A stretch of 64,000 nt of DNA, from NCBI RefSeq assembly GCF_900109755.1, contig NZ_FOAR01000001.1, forward strand, positions 248,001-312,000, given 5' to 3'. How positions within the stretch are numbered: position 1 is the stretch's first letter; each line of letters begins with the position of its first letter. Origin of the DNA: Pseudomonas agarici (GTDB lineage Bacteria; Pseudomonadota; Gammaproteobacteria; Pseudomonadales; Pseudomonadaceae). Both the position numbers and the translations under genes were made by a program. The notes below the pieces were generated by a model. It saw nothing but the letters and a program-made list of their open reading frames with translations, made no database searches and was not told where the DNA came from. Of this stretch, positions 43,001 through 52,001 are shown piece after piece.

Positions 43001-45223
43001 AAGGAAACAGTTGAACAGCAGCTCCGGTAGCGACAATTGACTGCGTTTCAGGGTCAGGCGAAATGCGTCGGGAATGAAGCCGTTCAGACTTCTGCGACGC
43101 TGAATGTCGGGACTGTCGAGGACAATGTCGAGCAATTTCCGGGCGTTTTGCTTCAGGGAGCTGTCAACCATTCGCTGGCTGACCTCGTTTCGCAACCCCT
43201 GGCTCACGGCCTCGATCAGCCTTTCGCGGATCGAGGCGTAGACTGAGCGGTGTTGGCGCAGGAAGTTGGGAAGAAAGTGCTTCAAGGCCAGGGTGACGAT
43301 TTCGTTGGTGGTCGCGATGTCCAGATTGTTGATGGGCAACCAGCTACCTTCCGGGGATTGGCTGAACAGCCCAAGGCCGATTGTATTGGAAAGTGGCCCG
43401 ACCCGGCCCACGGAACGTTCAAGCAGGTGTTCGATCAGCGTGGTCGACGACAGTGCCTGATGTGATCCTTGTTGGGCATGAGTGCCGGTGTCACGGTTGA
43501 TGTAGATGTTCGTTGGCGTCAGGTCTGACCTGTGTGCGGCCACCAGCTCACCGGACAGTACTTTTTCCGCGTAGGTCATTAGCTGAGGACGGTTTGCCAA
43601 GCCATTGAGTACCTCGGTCTTGAGGGTTTCGAGTGCGAGCAACCGCTGCTTGGCCTCTTCCAGCGTTGTGGCGGGTGCTGCTTGAAGGGGGGCGGAGTGA
43701 GAGTATTCCGTGTTTAACAGGTCAAGCCGAGTGCTCCAGCGTCCTCGGGCATCGGATAAAAGCAGGCGCCTGTCGAACATTGCGCGAATATCCAAGGCAA
43801 TATCGAAGGCGGCGTCGAGATTCAGATCTCCCCCTCTCTGCCGATAACGCTCAATGATGTAACGAATATTGCTCAACTGGCTGGAGAGGATCGTTTCTAT
43901 GATGTTCTGGAACAGCGGGAGGGAGACTGCTCTTTCTCCTTCGGGCACGACGTGAAACTGCATCAGATCGGCGCGGGCCTGCAAAGGCAGAGCCGACAGG
44001 ATTTCCTGGTGCGGATTCACCCATTGCCGCCGGACACTTTCATCCAGGGACTCCGAGCTGTCGAATACCTTGAGTCGCTCACTTATATAGAGAAAGAACT
44101 TATCTGGCGCCACGGCGCGATTGCTGCCTTGGAACGCATGGGTGACTTCTATATACGAAGCCTTTTGAGTTTTGCCACTGACTGAGCGAACGCTAATCTG
44201 CTTCAGTCGCGAAGGTGCGTGAGGATAAAGCCCGCTCAACCAGTAGTGATCATGGGGGCTGAGGTTTTCCGATAGCTGTTGTTTCAACAGCTCTGAGCGA
44301 AAGGTTGTACCCATGGCCTCGGCGAAAAAATTCCGACGGCTTCGCCCGTTGTCCAGAGGAGCATTCCAAAAGTTCGAAAGCTCACGTCGAAAATGGTGGA
44401 TCAAGCGGGTTGAAACTTTCTCTATGATCGCTTCCCAGTGGTGCGTATCCCCAGTGCCCGGACTGTATCCCGGGGCGATAAATTCTCGAGTCTGGTTCTG
44501 GGGCCAGGCGCTTTCCTTGTAGTGTTTGAGCAGTACGTCGGTCAATGAACAGATCGATAATTGGCATCGCTTCAGTCGGCACTCATCATCTACTCCGCTG
44601 GCATAACTGATCACGGTGACGGACTCTAGACTGACCTGTGCAAAACATTGTCCTGCCTCAACAGCCAGGGCTCTGATGAGCAGCGATCTCAACGTAGGGA
44701 GTTTGAGTAGTTCTGTCTGCAGACAGTCCTGGTTATCTTCCAGACTCGCGTCAATTGAGCGGCGCCGATCAGGGAACACTCTTCCTCTGATCACCTCGGT
44801 CAACACGGTTGCCGAATGTGTGAAATCGAGTGATGCCTTGACCCTCAGAGCAACGAAACGGAGCAGCTCGTCGCGCAGCTCCGGGTCGTTCAGGCGCTCA
44901 GTCAGGCGGTCAACGGCCTGTGAGCGAGAGTCAAAGTGCTCGATACCAAAGCCCGGCGTATAGAGAAAGGCACTGTCGCGGGCTCGCGCAGTCATCAGAA
45001 AACTTCCCGCCAAGTCCACGACCTTGGAGTTGCGCATAGTGAAAGAGAGCTTCTCTACGAGCATGGGCTTCTCGAGGGCCTGACGGGCTTGATGATCAGG
45101 AAGCAATACCGCTCTGAGCCATTCGCGATCGGCTTGGGTGATCTTCAGTAAGCGCTCCCTCTCACTCGGGGCCTGGCGCGGCTCCATAACTTCGGAGAAG
45201 CAGTAAGGAAATTCAATGGACAT
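40064..45223 (-). CDS. Giant dermonecrotic-toxin-like protein with C-terminal zinc-protease motif
   Basis: 1719 residues, one uninterrupted frame. It has no signal peptide; a mildly hydrophobic stretch lies near residues 1280-1345. A module recurs with the pattern small-x-L-[YW]-x..G-[IL]-x-x-FDS: ALLWTPEYGLEIFDS at 756-770, AFLYTPGFGIEHFDS at 85-99, a degenerate copy at 376-389 (FFLYISERLKVFDS) and a further trace near residue 1150. This is the dermonecrotic-toxin N-terminal-like family (DUF6543) common in P. fluorescens. The last 220 residues hold HEFSH (His1585, Glu1586, His1589) followed by Asp1596 and Tyr1599, an aspzincin-like (M35-like) layout, so a secreted or injected metalloprotease is likely. 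GC is visibly lower than the flanks, and the gene splits the usual yhdP-nit pair. No secretion or immunity gene adjoins it. Activity and target are unknown. Confidence 0.85.
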   Translation of the reverse strand: MSIEFPYCFSEVMEPRQAPSERERLLKITQADREWLRAVLLPDHQARQALEKPMLVEKLSFTMRNSKVVDLAGSFLMTARARDSAFLYTPGFGIEHFDSRSQAVDRLTERLNDPELRDELLRFVALRVKASLDFTHSATVLTEVIRGRVFPDRRRSIDASLEDNQDCLQTELLKLPTLRSLLIRALAVEAGQCFAQVSLESVTVISYASGVDDECRLKRCQLSICSLTDVLLKHYKESAWPQNQTREFIAPGYSPGTGDTHHWEAIIEKVSTRLIHHFRRELSNFWNAPLDNGRSRRNFFAEAMGTTFRSELLKQQLSENLSPHDHYWLSGLYPHAPSRLKQISVRSVSGKTQKASYIEVTHAFQGSNRAVAPDKFFLYISERLKVFDSSESLDESVRRQWVNPHQEILSALPLQARADLMQFHVVPEGERAVSLPLFQNIIETILSSQLSNIRYIIERYRQRGGDLNLDAAFDIALDIRAMFDRRLLLSDARGRWSTRLDLLNTEYSHSAPLQAAPATTLEEAKQRLLALETLKTEVLNGLANRPQLMTYAEKVLSGELVAAHRSDLTPTNIYINRDTGTHAQQGSHQALSSTTLIEHLLERSVGRVGPLSNTIGLGLFSQSPEGSWLPINNLDIATTNEIVTLALKHFLPNFLRQHRSVYASIRERLIEAVSQGLRNEVSQRMVDSSLKQNARKLLDIVLDSPDIQRRRSLNGFIPDAFRLTLKRSQLSLPELLFNCFLITERGGLDPHNSGNALLWTPEYGLEIFDSPYSVEIELNRRLIDPVERLPLLTNSARIRRASEAQPDNHQSEPRIGFELIEQGFLSSCFQSLTDKALDEIAYTASMGLSANNLHNRVQSCLAEHANVEHLDKSIDATRNNALRLSLPAWLATAEHDGQLALAALLDQYRQQADAAKDIHYDIPDLHSFTRAKLSALLHRDFPGEGLDPDQLTVSTLLPDTKAVSSLSLVTYALQHVDNLKVHANVARANGSDPLPDALTGGYLKSLIKETAIGSQYASLLDSFLSPRGGSRERQTVFSTHLLWQCLERGLTQVLQKRLSNSAYHLIKQVLGMPDGLARTALDGLSIIFRPLELVTAGRVAPDLARGLYLIGSSLIEQGPQVLLSTHGEGAVFREYSNEAALLRALSHTGELQKEVLNKLPQAARHYYANTVFTSSQPAVRITNNAIQGNLFARLYNDHLLWLKKKLNFQHMTGERHAWDWVVSLLKTGLYQGAQFMLGRLRLPLVIWQTFSQLKDAYDNAWKGHWKTAMGEFVSVLAQLALAQKGQASALSSATIADTSSAEAETAIHAPYPRLGWAHPILTKEQIARLHSYEVTDVALKDLSHEASLNIYTHAASNRQYAAVGGSIFQVGKENERWRILTEVEQGPWIKKDTQGQWALDLPGRLLGGGLVTQWRDRLENQRTLRQELEVQAVGMPAIKRLFPDKARRIGQAHELAVTYLKNAEVRLQSLTNDSRLDRQRHAYVKDFFGVSSLSRALRQEIEAMINTLLQTALDPARAPATSDLYVIGAGKKLDEPCVAFVLTCEAKKRIYLSEKFFEPNLQAYQPIRPRTFNMLLHSMASTLLHEFSHIALDALDISYLNAFYPFHDLIDTSTPDGEERQRWVREIQEESLSHRTPVLKLFRTEDTLSGGWTDVEGKAFERVLTLTGAKELYQARSHFLSDPVKRANVILANADSVALLISHLGRPIESYPLFAGFVP

Positions 45224-45415
45224 TGTTCTTGCCTTCGTTCGTATTGACGAATCGCTGGGCCCCGGTAGTCAAGGCATCGCGGGTCATAGGCAAAAAAATC
45301 TAGCGCAAGGGACTGAACCGTGGCGGTATCCTGCTATACGCTACTGACTCAGCAACGGGTCGAGCGGTTTCAACCTTAATGCCAAAGCCCGTCGGGATTT
45401 GATTGATCCCAACTT

Positions 45416-48400
45416 TTACTTCGATTTATCAAACGGCTTTTCGAAGGTGATTTTCGGTTCTTTCCACTGGCCAGTGACGCTGTACTTGACGCTGGCAAAG
45501 CGGGCCACCCGGTCGCCGATCAGCTTGTCGATCAGGAACAGGGCACCACCGATGGCCGGAGCACCGACGATCAAGGCGGCGATCGGCAGGTTGTTGGTCA
45601 CCGGCAATGTCACCAGCAGCTTCGCATCAACCCGGTCAGCCACCATATCCAGTGTGCCATTGAGCTCAAGGTTACTCGACGGTCCGGTCAGGGTGATCGG
45701 GTCACGGGTGACATAGACGCCGTCGCTGGCGACCAGCAGACCCTTGACCCGATCATAGCTCAAGCCTTTGCCGAGCAGGTCGGAGAAGTCCATGCGCAGG
45801 CGGCGACCGATGGAGTTGAAGTTCAGCAGGCCAAACACTCGCAGCGCACGAGCGCCCCCCTCGACTTCGACAAACTGGCCCTTGCGCAGGGTGGCCCCCA
45901 GGTTGCCAGAGAAACGCTTGAGCCCGACCCAGGCCGGCGAACCGGGCCAGCGACCGTCGACATCGAGGTGGAAATTCTCACTGGTCACGGTCGGCGCAAA
46001 GCTCCAGGCCTTCAGCACGTCCGCCAGGTTTTTGCCTTCCACCCGACCGTTGATCCAACTGTTGCCGCTGCCCGGCAGACCCTCCCAACCACCGTCACCC
46101 TGGAGTTGCATGCCCTTAAGGCCCAAGTTGAGGTCATTGAGCCGGACCCCGTTAGAGTTCGGTCGGGCTTTGAGTGACCAGGCCCCCAGCAGATCCTGGC
46201 CCTGGAACAGTTGATCGATGGTGATATCCAGCGCCGGAATCTGCCGAGGGTCCACCGAGGCCAACGGGTCGGGGGCATTTTCATCGGTCACCACGCTCGG
46301 ATCCGGCGCGGGCAGCCGCACATACGCCAGATTGACGCCGATCGGCGCGCCCTGGGCATCCGGCAAGGTCACGCTGCCTTTGGCCTGCTGGCTGTCAATC
46401 ATCAAGCCCCAGGCAGCGGCGCTGCGCACCATCTGCAGGCTCAGTTGATCGAACCGGGTGCCAAAGCCAGTGAGCTTGTCGACCCTGAGGTCGACGCTGC
46501 TGAGTAACTGTTTGGCATTGCCGCCGGGATCCTGGCCAGCATATTTATCAATTACCGCTTTCCATGGCTCCAGGTCCAGTTCCGAGAGGACACCAGCGAC
46601 GCGCACCCCCTTGATCGTCGGCAACAGGGCATCGCCCTCACCCAGGAACAGCTCGCCACGCCCCTCGCCGAGCTTGCCGCTCGGCGCGGCAAAGGTAAAG
46701 TTCGCCAACCCACCATAACCGAACCAATAGCGTCGCTCAGGACCTTGCAGGGTCATACGGAACACGCTGTCACGACCCTGGCTGGCTGGTATGCCGAAGG
46801 GCGCCGGCAACTCGACGGCAACTCCCTTGAGGTTGGAGTTGATCATCAACTGACTGTCGGCACCGTCGAGGTTCAGTTGCAACTGATACGGCAAGTCACC
46901 GGAGACCGGCAGCGGCTGATTGAGACCCAGCCAGTCAGTGAGCTTTTTGACCGCCACCTGGCCTTCGGCGGTCACTCGGGTGCCAAGATTACCCGGCTGG
47001 CCGGAGGCGGCGATCTGCGCGGTGATCGGCCGGTCGAAAGCCTGGGCAGTGATCCCATCGCCGCTCAGCCCTTTGGCACTGTCAAAACGAAAATTGCCCT
47101 TGAGTTGGCTCAGCTCCAGGGATGGATCGGCCAGTTTCAGACGCGCCTTGTCAGTCGCGAAATCCACCTGGATCGCAGGCTCCTCACCTTTCGCCAACGG
47201 GATATCCAGCTTGACCTTACCCTGCAGATCACCATCCCCCTGCCAGCCGGCAAAAGTCGAAGCGGTGCCGATCGGAGCTTGCTGGAGAATCTTCAGGCCA
47301 TCGCCAAGGCCACCGACAAAACCACCGTCGAGAAACAGGTGAGGCGCCTTGCCATCCGAGGAATGAGGGATGTTGACCACGACATCCTTGACCTGGGTGT
47401 CGAGCAACTGACCTTTGTTGGCCTTGATCCGCACACCGCTGTCCTCGATGAAGACATCGCCGCTGACCTTGCTGACATGCGGCCAGCCCGGCTGGAAGGC
47501 CAGCTCGGCGTCGTGAACCTTGAAGAACAGGCTGATATTGCGCGCGGCCTCGCTGGCATCGTGATCCAGCGAGCCCTGATACTGGAAGAAGCCCTGCTCC
47601 ACCGCTCCGTGGAGGATGGAAGTGCGCAACCATTCGTCGAGGGAGGGACTCAGCACCGCCGGCAGGTATTTGGGGGTGAAACGTCCGTCACCGTCCACCA
47701 GGCCGACCCGCAAGTCCATGTAGTCTTCCTGATCATGGGAAAAATGCAGGCGAATCAGGAAATCGGCAGCAATCTTGCCTTCCTCTCCCAGCACCTTGAT
47801 ATAAGGGGCGATCAGAGTGAAACCCTGCTGGTCGAGTTTCCAGGTCAAGCGGGCATTGGCCTGGAGGTACTGCCAGGGCTTGTTGAAGATCGGATACAGG
47901 AATAGCGAGAAGTCCTTGCTGTCCATCCGCAGCTCGCCTTGCCCCAGGTCGCCGCTGATACTGCCACTGACATTGCGCGCCGCTGGCGCGCCATGATAGG
48001 CATCGAAGCCGACTTGCTCCAGGTTGGCCTCGAAGCTCAGACGTCGGTCGCCGGTTTCCTGCGGGCGGTAATCGAGCAACACATTGCGCAAGGCACCGGT
48101 GACCTTCAGGTGATCGACCACGGTCGCCAAACCTTCCGGTAGAGGCGCCAGGCTATCAAGCAGCGGGGTAATCGGCGTCAGATCAAGGCGGTCGGCCTGC
48201 ACGTGCCACAACTCTGCGGTCTTGTCGGTTGCCGCCGTCTGCTGCAATTGCAGATGGGATTGCCAACGGGTCTTCCCCAGGTTCATCGCCAGCGAGTCGA
48301 GCAGCAGGCTGAAACCCTGCTGATTGCGTTGCAGATAGGCGTTGAGGGCCAGGTTTTCAATCTTCACCGGCTTGCGCTCGGCATAGGCGCCGCGAAACTG

Positions 48401-49231
48401 TGGAGCGTTGAGTCGCGCCACGGCGCTTTGCACCGTGCCATCGGCCCATTTCAACCAGAACTCGCCACCGGCCTTGAGCTCGGCGATGTTCCATTGCTGC
48501 TTCAAGCTAGCCGGCAACCAGCGGGCCCAGTCGCTCTGCGGCAGGCTCAGGTAGACATCCGCCGAACCCTGGCGCCAGGCGCTGGCCCGCAACCGACTAC
48601 TCAGGTTGAGGGCCAGGGGCTGGCCGTCGGGTAAGGTCAGGCGTACATCCAGGCGCTGGCGAGACTGGCCGCTGCTTAGGTTCAGACCGACATAAGTCAA
48701 GGTCAGCGGCGATTCGCCGAACGGTTCCAGGGTGACCTGGCTGTCCAGCACCGACAGTTGCGCAACCCTCTGCAGGTGGTTCAGCAGTTCCTCGGGATCC
48801 AGCGGCTGATCGTCCGCATGCGGCCAACCTTCAAGCGCCCACTGCCCCTCCTTGTCCTGTTGGAGGTTGAGTTGCAGGCCGTTGAGTTCCAGCCGGGCAA
48901 CGCGGACTTCGCGGGCTAGCAGGCTGGCCCAGAGATCCGGGATCAGTTGGACATGATCCAAGCGCAACACCGAAACACCGGCACCGACCGTCACATCGTG
49001 GGCCAACAACACTGGCGCCAGACCGCTCCAACGTCCTTCCAGGCTGCCGATGGACAGCGGCATGCCCAGCGCGGCCTGCGCCTCGCTTTCGATCTCGGCC
49101 CGATACTCGGCCACCAGCGGCACGAACTGTCGCCCCAGGCTGGCATACAAGGCCACCAATACCAGCGACAGCGCACAGATCCCCACAGCCCAGCGGGTCA
49201 ACGCGGCAACAAAGCGTGTCAGACGCTCCAT
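45416..49231 (-). CDS. yhdP: AsmA-like envelope lipid transporter YhdP
   Basis: 1271 residues from the ATG at 49231. One N-terminal membrane helix (about 12-32), then a very long beta-rich periplasmic part ending in an AsmA-like domain (LNFNSIGRRLRMDFSDLLGKG). YhdP with TamB and YdbH moves phospholipids from inner to outer membrane in E. coli. Size and the upstream rng fit. The 192-base gap after it (45224-45415) carries the toxin promoter region; no motif was recognised there. Confidence 0.93.
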   Translation of the reverse strand: MERLTRFVAALTRWAVGICALSLVLVALYASLGRQFVPLVAEYRAEIESEAQAALGMPLSIGSLEGRWSGLAPVLLAHDVTVGAGVSVLRLDHVQLIPDLWASLLAREVRVARLELNGLQLNLQQDKEGQWALEGWPHADDQPLDPEELLNHLQRVAQLSVLDSQVTLEPFGESPLTLTYVGLNLSSGQSRQRLDVRLTLPDGQPLALNLSSRLRASAWRQGSADVYLSLPQSDWARWLPASLKQQWNIAELKAGGEFWLKWADGTVQSAVARLNAPQFRGAYAERKPVKIENLALNAYLQRNQQGFSLLLDSLAMNLGKTRWQSHLQLQQTAATDKTAELWHVQADRLDLTPITPLLDSLAPLPEGLATVVDHLKVTGALRNVLLDYRPQETGDRRLSFEANLEQVGFDAYHGAPAARNVSGSISGDLGQGELRMDSKDFSLFLYPIFNKPWQYLQANARLTWKLDQQGFTLIAPYIKVLGEEGKIAADFLIRLHFSHDQEDYMDLRVGLVDGDGRFTPKYLPAVLSPSLDEWLRTSILHGAVEQGFFQYQGSLDHDASEAARNISLFFKVHDAELAFQPGWPHVSKVSGDVFIEDSGVRIKANKGQLLDTQVKDVVVNIPHSSDGKAPHLFLDGGFVGGLGDGLKILQQAPIGTASTFAGWQGDGDLQGKVKLDIPLAKGEEPAIQVDFATDKARLKLADPSLELSQLKGNFRFDSAKGLSGDGITAQAFDRPITAQIAASGQPGNLGTRVTAEGQVAVKKLTDWLGLNQPLPVSGDLPYQLQLNLDGADSQLMINSNLKGVAVELPAPFGIPASQGRDSVFRMTLQGPERRYWFGYGGLANFTFAAPSGKLGEGRGELFLGEGDALLPTIKGVRVAGVLSELDLEPWKAVIDKYAGQDPGGNAKQLLSSVDLRVDKLTGFGTRFDQLSLQMVRSAAAWGLMIDSQQAKGSVTLPDAQGAPIGVNLAYVRLPAPDPSVVTDENAPDPLASVDPRQIPALDITIDQLFQGQDLLGAWSLKARPNSNGVRLNDLNLGLKGMQLQGDGGWEGLPGSGNSWINGRVEGKNLADVLKAWSFAPTVTSENFHLDVDGRWPGSPAWVGLKRFSGNLGATLRKGQFVEVEGGARALRVFGLLNFNSIGRRLRMDFSDLLGKGLSYDRVKGLLVASDGVYVTRDPITLTGPSSNLELNGTLDMVADRVDAKLLVTLPVTNNLPIAALIVGAPAIGGALFLIDKLIGDRVARFASVKYSVTGQWKEPKITFEKPFDKSK

Positions 49232-49309
49232 GTCAGTGGCCCCTAAGGCAAGGTTCGATGAACAGGCCAACGCCAGCCAGCATGGACAGTGTATATACAG
49301 AGCAAGAAA

Positions 49310-50767
49310 TCAGAGCAGCACCACGTCGTATTGTTCCTGGGAATACATGGTTTCGACCTGGAAACGAATGGTACGTCCGATAAACCCCTCCAATTCAGCG
49401 ACATTGCCCGATTCTTCATCCAGCAGACGGTCGACGACTTTCTGGTTAGCCAACACTCTATAACCTTCGGCCTGATAGGCACGGGCCTCCCGGAGGATTT
49501 CACGGAAAATCTCGTAACAAACCGTCTCCGGGGTTTTTTGCTTGCCGCGTCCCTGGCAACTGCTGCACGGCTCGCAGAGCACCTGTTCGAGGCTTTCACG
49601 GGTGCGTTTGCGGGTCATCTGCACCAAGCCCAGCTCGGTGATACCGATGATGTTGGTCTTGGCGTGATCGCGCTCCAGCTGCTTTTCCAGGGTTCGCAGT
49701 ACCTGGCGCCGATGCTCTTCGTCTTCCATGTCGATGAAGTCGATGATGATGATCCCGCCCAGGTTACGCAGGCGCAGTTGGCGGGCGATTGCGGTGGCGG
49801 CCTCGAGATTGGTCTTGAAGATGGTTTCTTCGAGGTTGCGATGACCGACGAAGGCCCCGGTGTTAACGTCGATGGTACTCATGGCTTCAGCCGGGTCGAC
49901 CACCAGGTAGCCACCCGACTTGAGCGGCACCTTGCGTTCCAGGGCTTTCTGGATCTCGTCCTCGACACCGTAGAGGTCGAAGATCGGTCGCTCACCGGGA
50001 TAATGTTCGAGACGGTCGGCAATTTCCGGCATCAGCTCGGCGACAAACTGCGTGGTTTTCTGGAAGGTTTCCCGGGAGTCGATGCGGATCTTCTCGATCT
50101 TCGGGCTGACCAGATCGCGCAAGGTCCGCAGCGCCAGGCCAAGGTCTTCGTAGATGACATTGGGAGCACCGATGGTCTTGATCTGCACGCCGATCTGATC
50201 CCAGAGTCGGCGCAGATAACGGATATCCATCATGATTTCGTCGGCCCCCGCCCCTTCGGCGGCGGTGCGCAAGATAAACCCGCCAGCTTCCTGGATGCCT
50301 TCCTCGGCCACACAGTCACTGACGACTTTCTTCAGCCGGTCACGCTCAGCTTCGTCTTCGATCTTCAGCGAGATGCCCAAATGGGCGGTACGCGGCATAT
50401 ACACCAGGTAACGCGAGGGAATCGACAGTTGCGTGGTCAGGCGAGCGCCCTTGGTACCGATGGGGTCCTTGGTGACTTGCACCACCAGGCTCTGCCCTTC
50501 GTGAACCAGCGCGCTGATACTTTCCAGTGCGGGACCTTCGCGCATGGAAATTTCCGAGGCATGGATAAATGCAGCCCGATCCAGGCCGATATCGACGAAC
50601 GCCGCTTGCATACCCGGCAGGACCCGCACCACCTTGCCCTTGTAGATATTGCCGACGATACCGCGCTTTTGTGTACGCTCGACATGCACTTCTTGTAACA
50701 CACCGTTTTCCACCACCGCCACGCGCGATTCCATCGGCGTGATGTTGATCAGGATCTCTTCACTCAT
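49310..50767 (-). CDS. rng: Ribonuclease G
   Basis: 485 residues from the ATG at 50767. N-terminal S1 domain (about 35-120), then the RNase E/G catalytic domain with DVNTGAFVG and the metal-binding IIDFIDMEDEEHR; a zinc-link-like CEPCSSCQGRG follows near residue 405. The long RNase E scaffold is absent, so RNase G. It processes 16S rRNA 5' ends and degrades some mRNAs. Confidence 0.96.
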   Translation of the reverse strand: MSEEILINITPMESRVAVVENGVLQEVHVERTQKRGIVGNIYKGKVVRVLPGMQAAFVDIGLDRAAFIHASEISMREGPALESISALVHEGQSLVVQVTKDPIGTKGARLTTQLSIPSRYLVYMPRTAHLGISLKIEDEAERDRLKKVVSDCVAEEGIQEAGGFILRTAAEGAGADEIMMDIRYLRRLWDQIGVQIKTIGAPNVIYEDLGLALRTLRDLVSPKIEKIRIDSRETFQKTTQFVAELMPEIADRLEHYPGERPIFDLYGVEDEIQKALERKVPLKSGGYLVVDPAEAMSTIDVNTGAFVGHRNLEETIFKTNLEAATAIARQLRLRNLGGIIIIDFIDMEDEEHRRQVLRTLEKQLERDHAKTNIIGITELGLVQMTRKRTRESLEQVLCEPCSSCQGRGKQKTPETVCYEIFREILREARAYQAEGYRVLANQKVVDRLLDEESGNVAELEGFIGRTIRFQVETMYSQEQYDVVLL

Positions 50768-50823
50768 GGCTGGCTCTCGTTCAGGCGTGTTCACAATAAT
50801 TGCCGTTCACAGGCGTGCGGTAA

Positions 50824-51429
50824 TCAGCGCACGATAAGGTTTTGCCAACAGGGTATGTCGAAATGGCCAAGCAGTTCCGCAGTTTCGCACACCGGCAAGC
50901 CTACTACGCCCGAATAGCTGCCGTGCAGACTCTCCACGAAAACCGCGGCGAGGCCTTGTATGGCATAGCTTCCGGCCTTGTCACAAGGCTCACCACTGGC
51001 CCAGTAGGCGGAGGCTTCTTCTATTTTGATCGTGCGAAATTTCACTAGACTACGGACCACCCGCGACTCGCAACGATCGCCCTCCAACAGCGCGATGGCG
51101 GTGAGCACTTCGTGTTCGCGGTCGGACAATGCCAGCAGTGTGGCCACCGCGGCTGCCTCATCCAGCGGCTTGCCGAGGATCTTCCCGTCCAGCACCACGG
51201 CGGTATCGGCACCCAGCACACAGAACGGCGCCGACACCTGAGCACTCACCAGCAGGCTACCACCGGCTGCCGCCTTGCCACGCGCCAGGCGCTCGACATA
51301 GGCCGCCGCAGATTCATCCGTCAGGGGAGTTTCATCGATATCCGCGCTGATCACGGTGAAGGGCACGCCGATCTGGGTAAGCAGTTCACGCCGACGCGGT
51401 GAGCCGGAAGCCAGGTAGAGCGGTTTCAT
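50824..51429 (-). CDS. maf: Maf-family nucleotide pyrophosphatase
   Basis: 201 residues. [12 protein letters not shown] at the N-terminus, [18 protein letters not shown] and [15 protein letters not shown] are the Maf blocks. It hydrolyses non-canonical or pyrimidine nucleoside triphosphates (dTTP/UTP type, YhdE-like). Between mreD and rng, as usual. Confidence 0.94.
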   Translation of the reverse strand: MKPLYLASGSPRRRELLTQIGVPFTVISADIDETPLTDESAAAYVERLARGKAAAGGSLLVSAQVSAPFCVLGADTAVVLDGKILGKPLDEAAAVATLLALSDREHEVLTAIALLEGDRCESRVVRSLVKFRTIKIEEASAYWASGEPCDKAGSYAIQGLAAVFVESLHGSYSGVVGLPVCETAELLGHFDIPCWQNLIVR

Positions 51430-51509
51430 CAGGACATCTCCGTGTCAGGGTGCTTTATCGGGACTGCTCATCAACATCATCCAGCTCACGGAAAATCGGC
51501 GCGACTCAG

Positions 51510-52001
51510 TCAGCTGACTTTGTAGCGTCGACACAGCCCGCGCAGCCCGAAACTGACCCACGGCCACAGCAGGGCGCTGACCAGGGCCGGCAACACCAGC
51601 GCCAGGGTCGGCTGACGGTTGCCGGTCAGGGTACTGAGCCAGAGTTGTACCAGTTGCGCCAGCCCGAAGATCACCAGGATCACCAGGCTCTGCTGCCACA
51701 TCGGAAACATCCGCAGACGCTGTTGCAGCGACAATACCAGGAAGGTGATCAATGTCAGGATCAGGGCGTTCTGTCCGAGCAGGGTGCCGTAGAGCACATC
51801 TTCGGCCAGCCCCAGCAGGAAGGCAGTCACCATGCCGATCTTGTGCGGCAGGTAGAGCGACCAGAAGGCCAGCAACAGTGCTAACCATAGCGGACGCAGG
51901 ATTTCCATGAACTGCGGCAACGGCGAGACACTGAGCAACAGACCGACAGCAAATGTCAGCCAGACGATCCAGCCATTACGCGAAAGAGTAGCGCCCGCCA
52001 T
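51510..52001 (-). CDS. mreD: Rod-shape protein MreD
   Basis: 163 residues, five or six hydrophobic spans. Inner-membrane member of the rod complex with MreB, MreC, RodA and PBP2. It shares one base with mreC. Confidence 0.93.
   Translation of the reverse strand: MAGATLSRNGWIVWLTFAVGLLLSVSPLPQFMEILRPLWLALLLAFWSLYLPHKIGMVTAFLLGLAEDVLYGTLLGQNALILTLITFLVLSLQQRLRMFPMWQQSLVILVIFGLAQLVQLWLSTLTGNRQPTLALVLPALVSALLWPWVSFGLRGLCRRYKVS

Noticed and set aside
40064..45223. Pseudogene or assembly error for the giant gene
   Set aside because: The frame is intact over 1719 codons with consistent motif content, so it is treated as a functional gene.
46745..47905. 386-codon plus-strand frame opposite yhdP
   Set aside because: Antisense frame inside a convincing AsmA-like gene; composition is that of a shadow.
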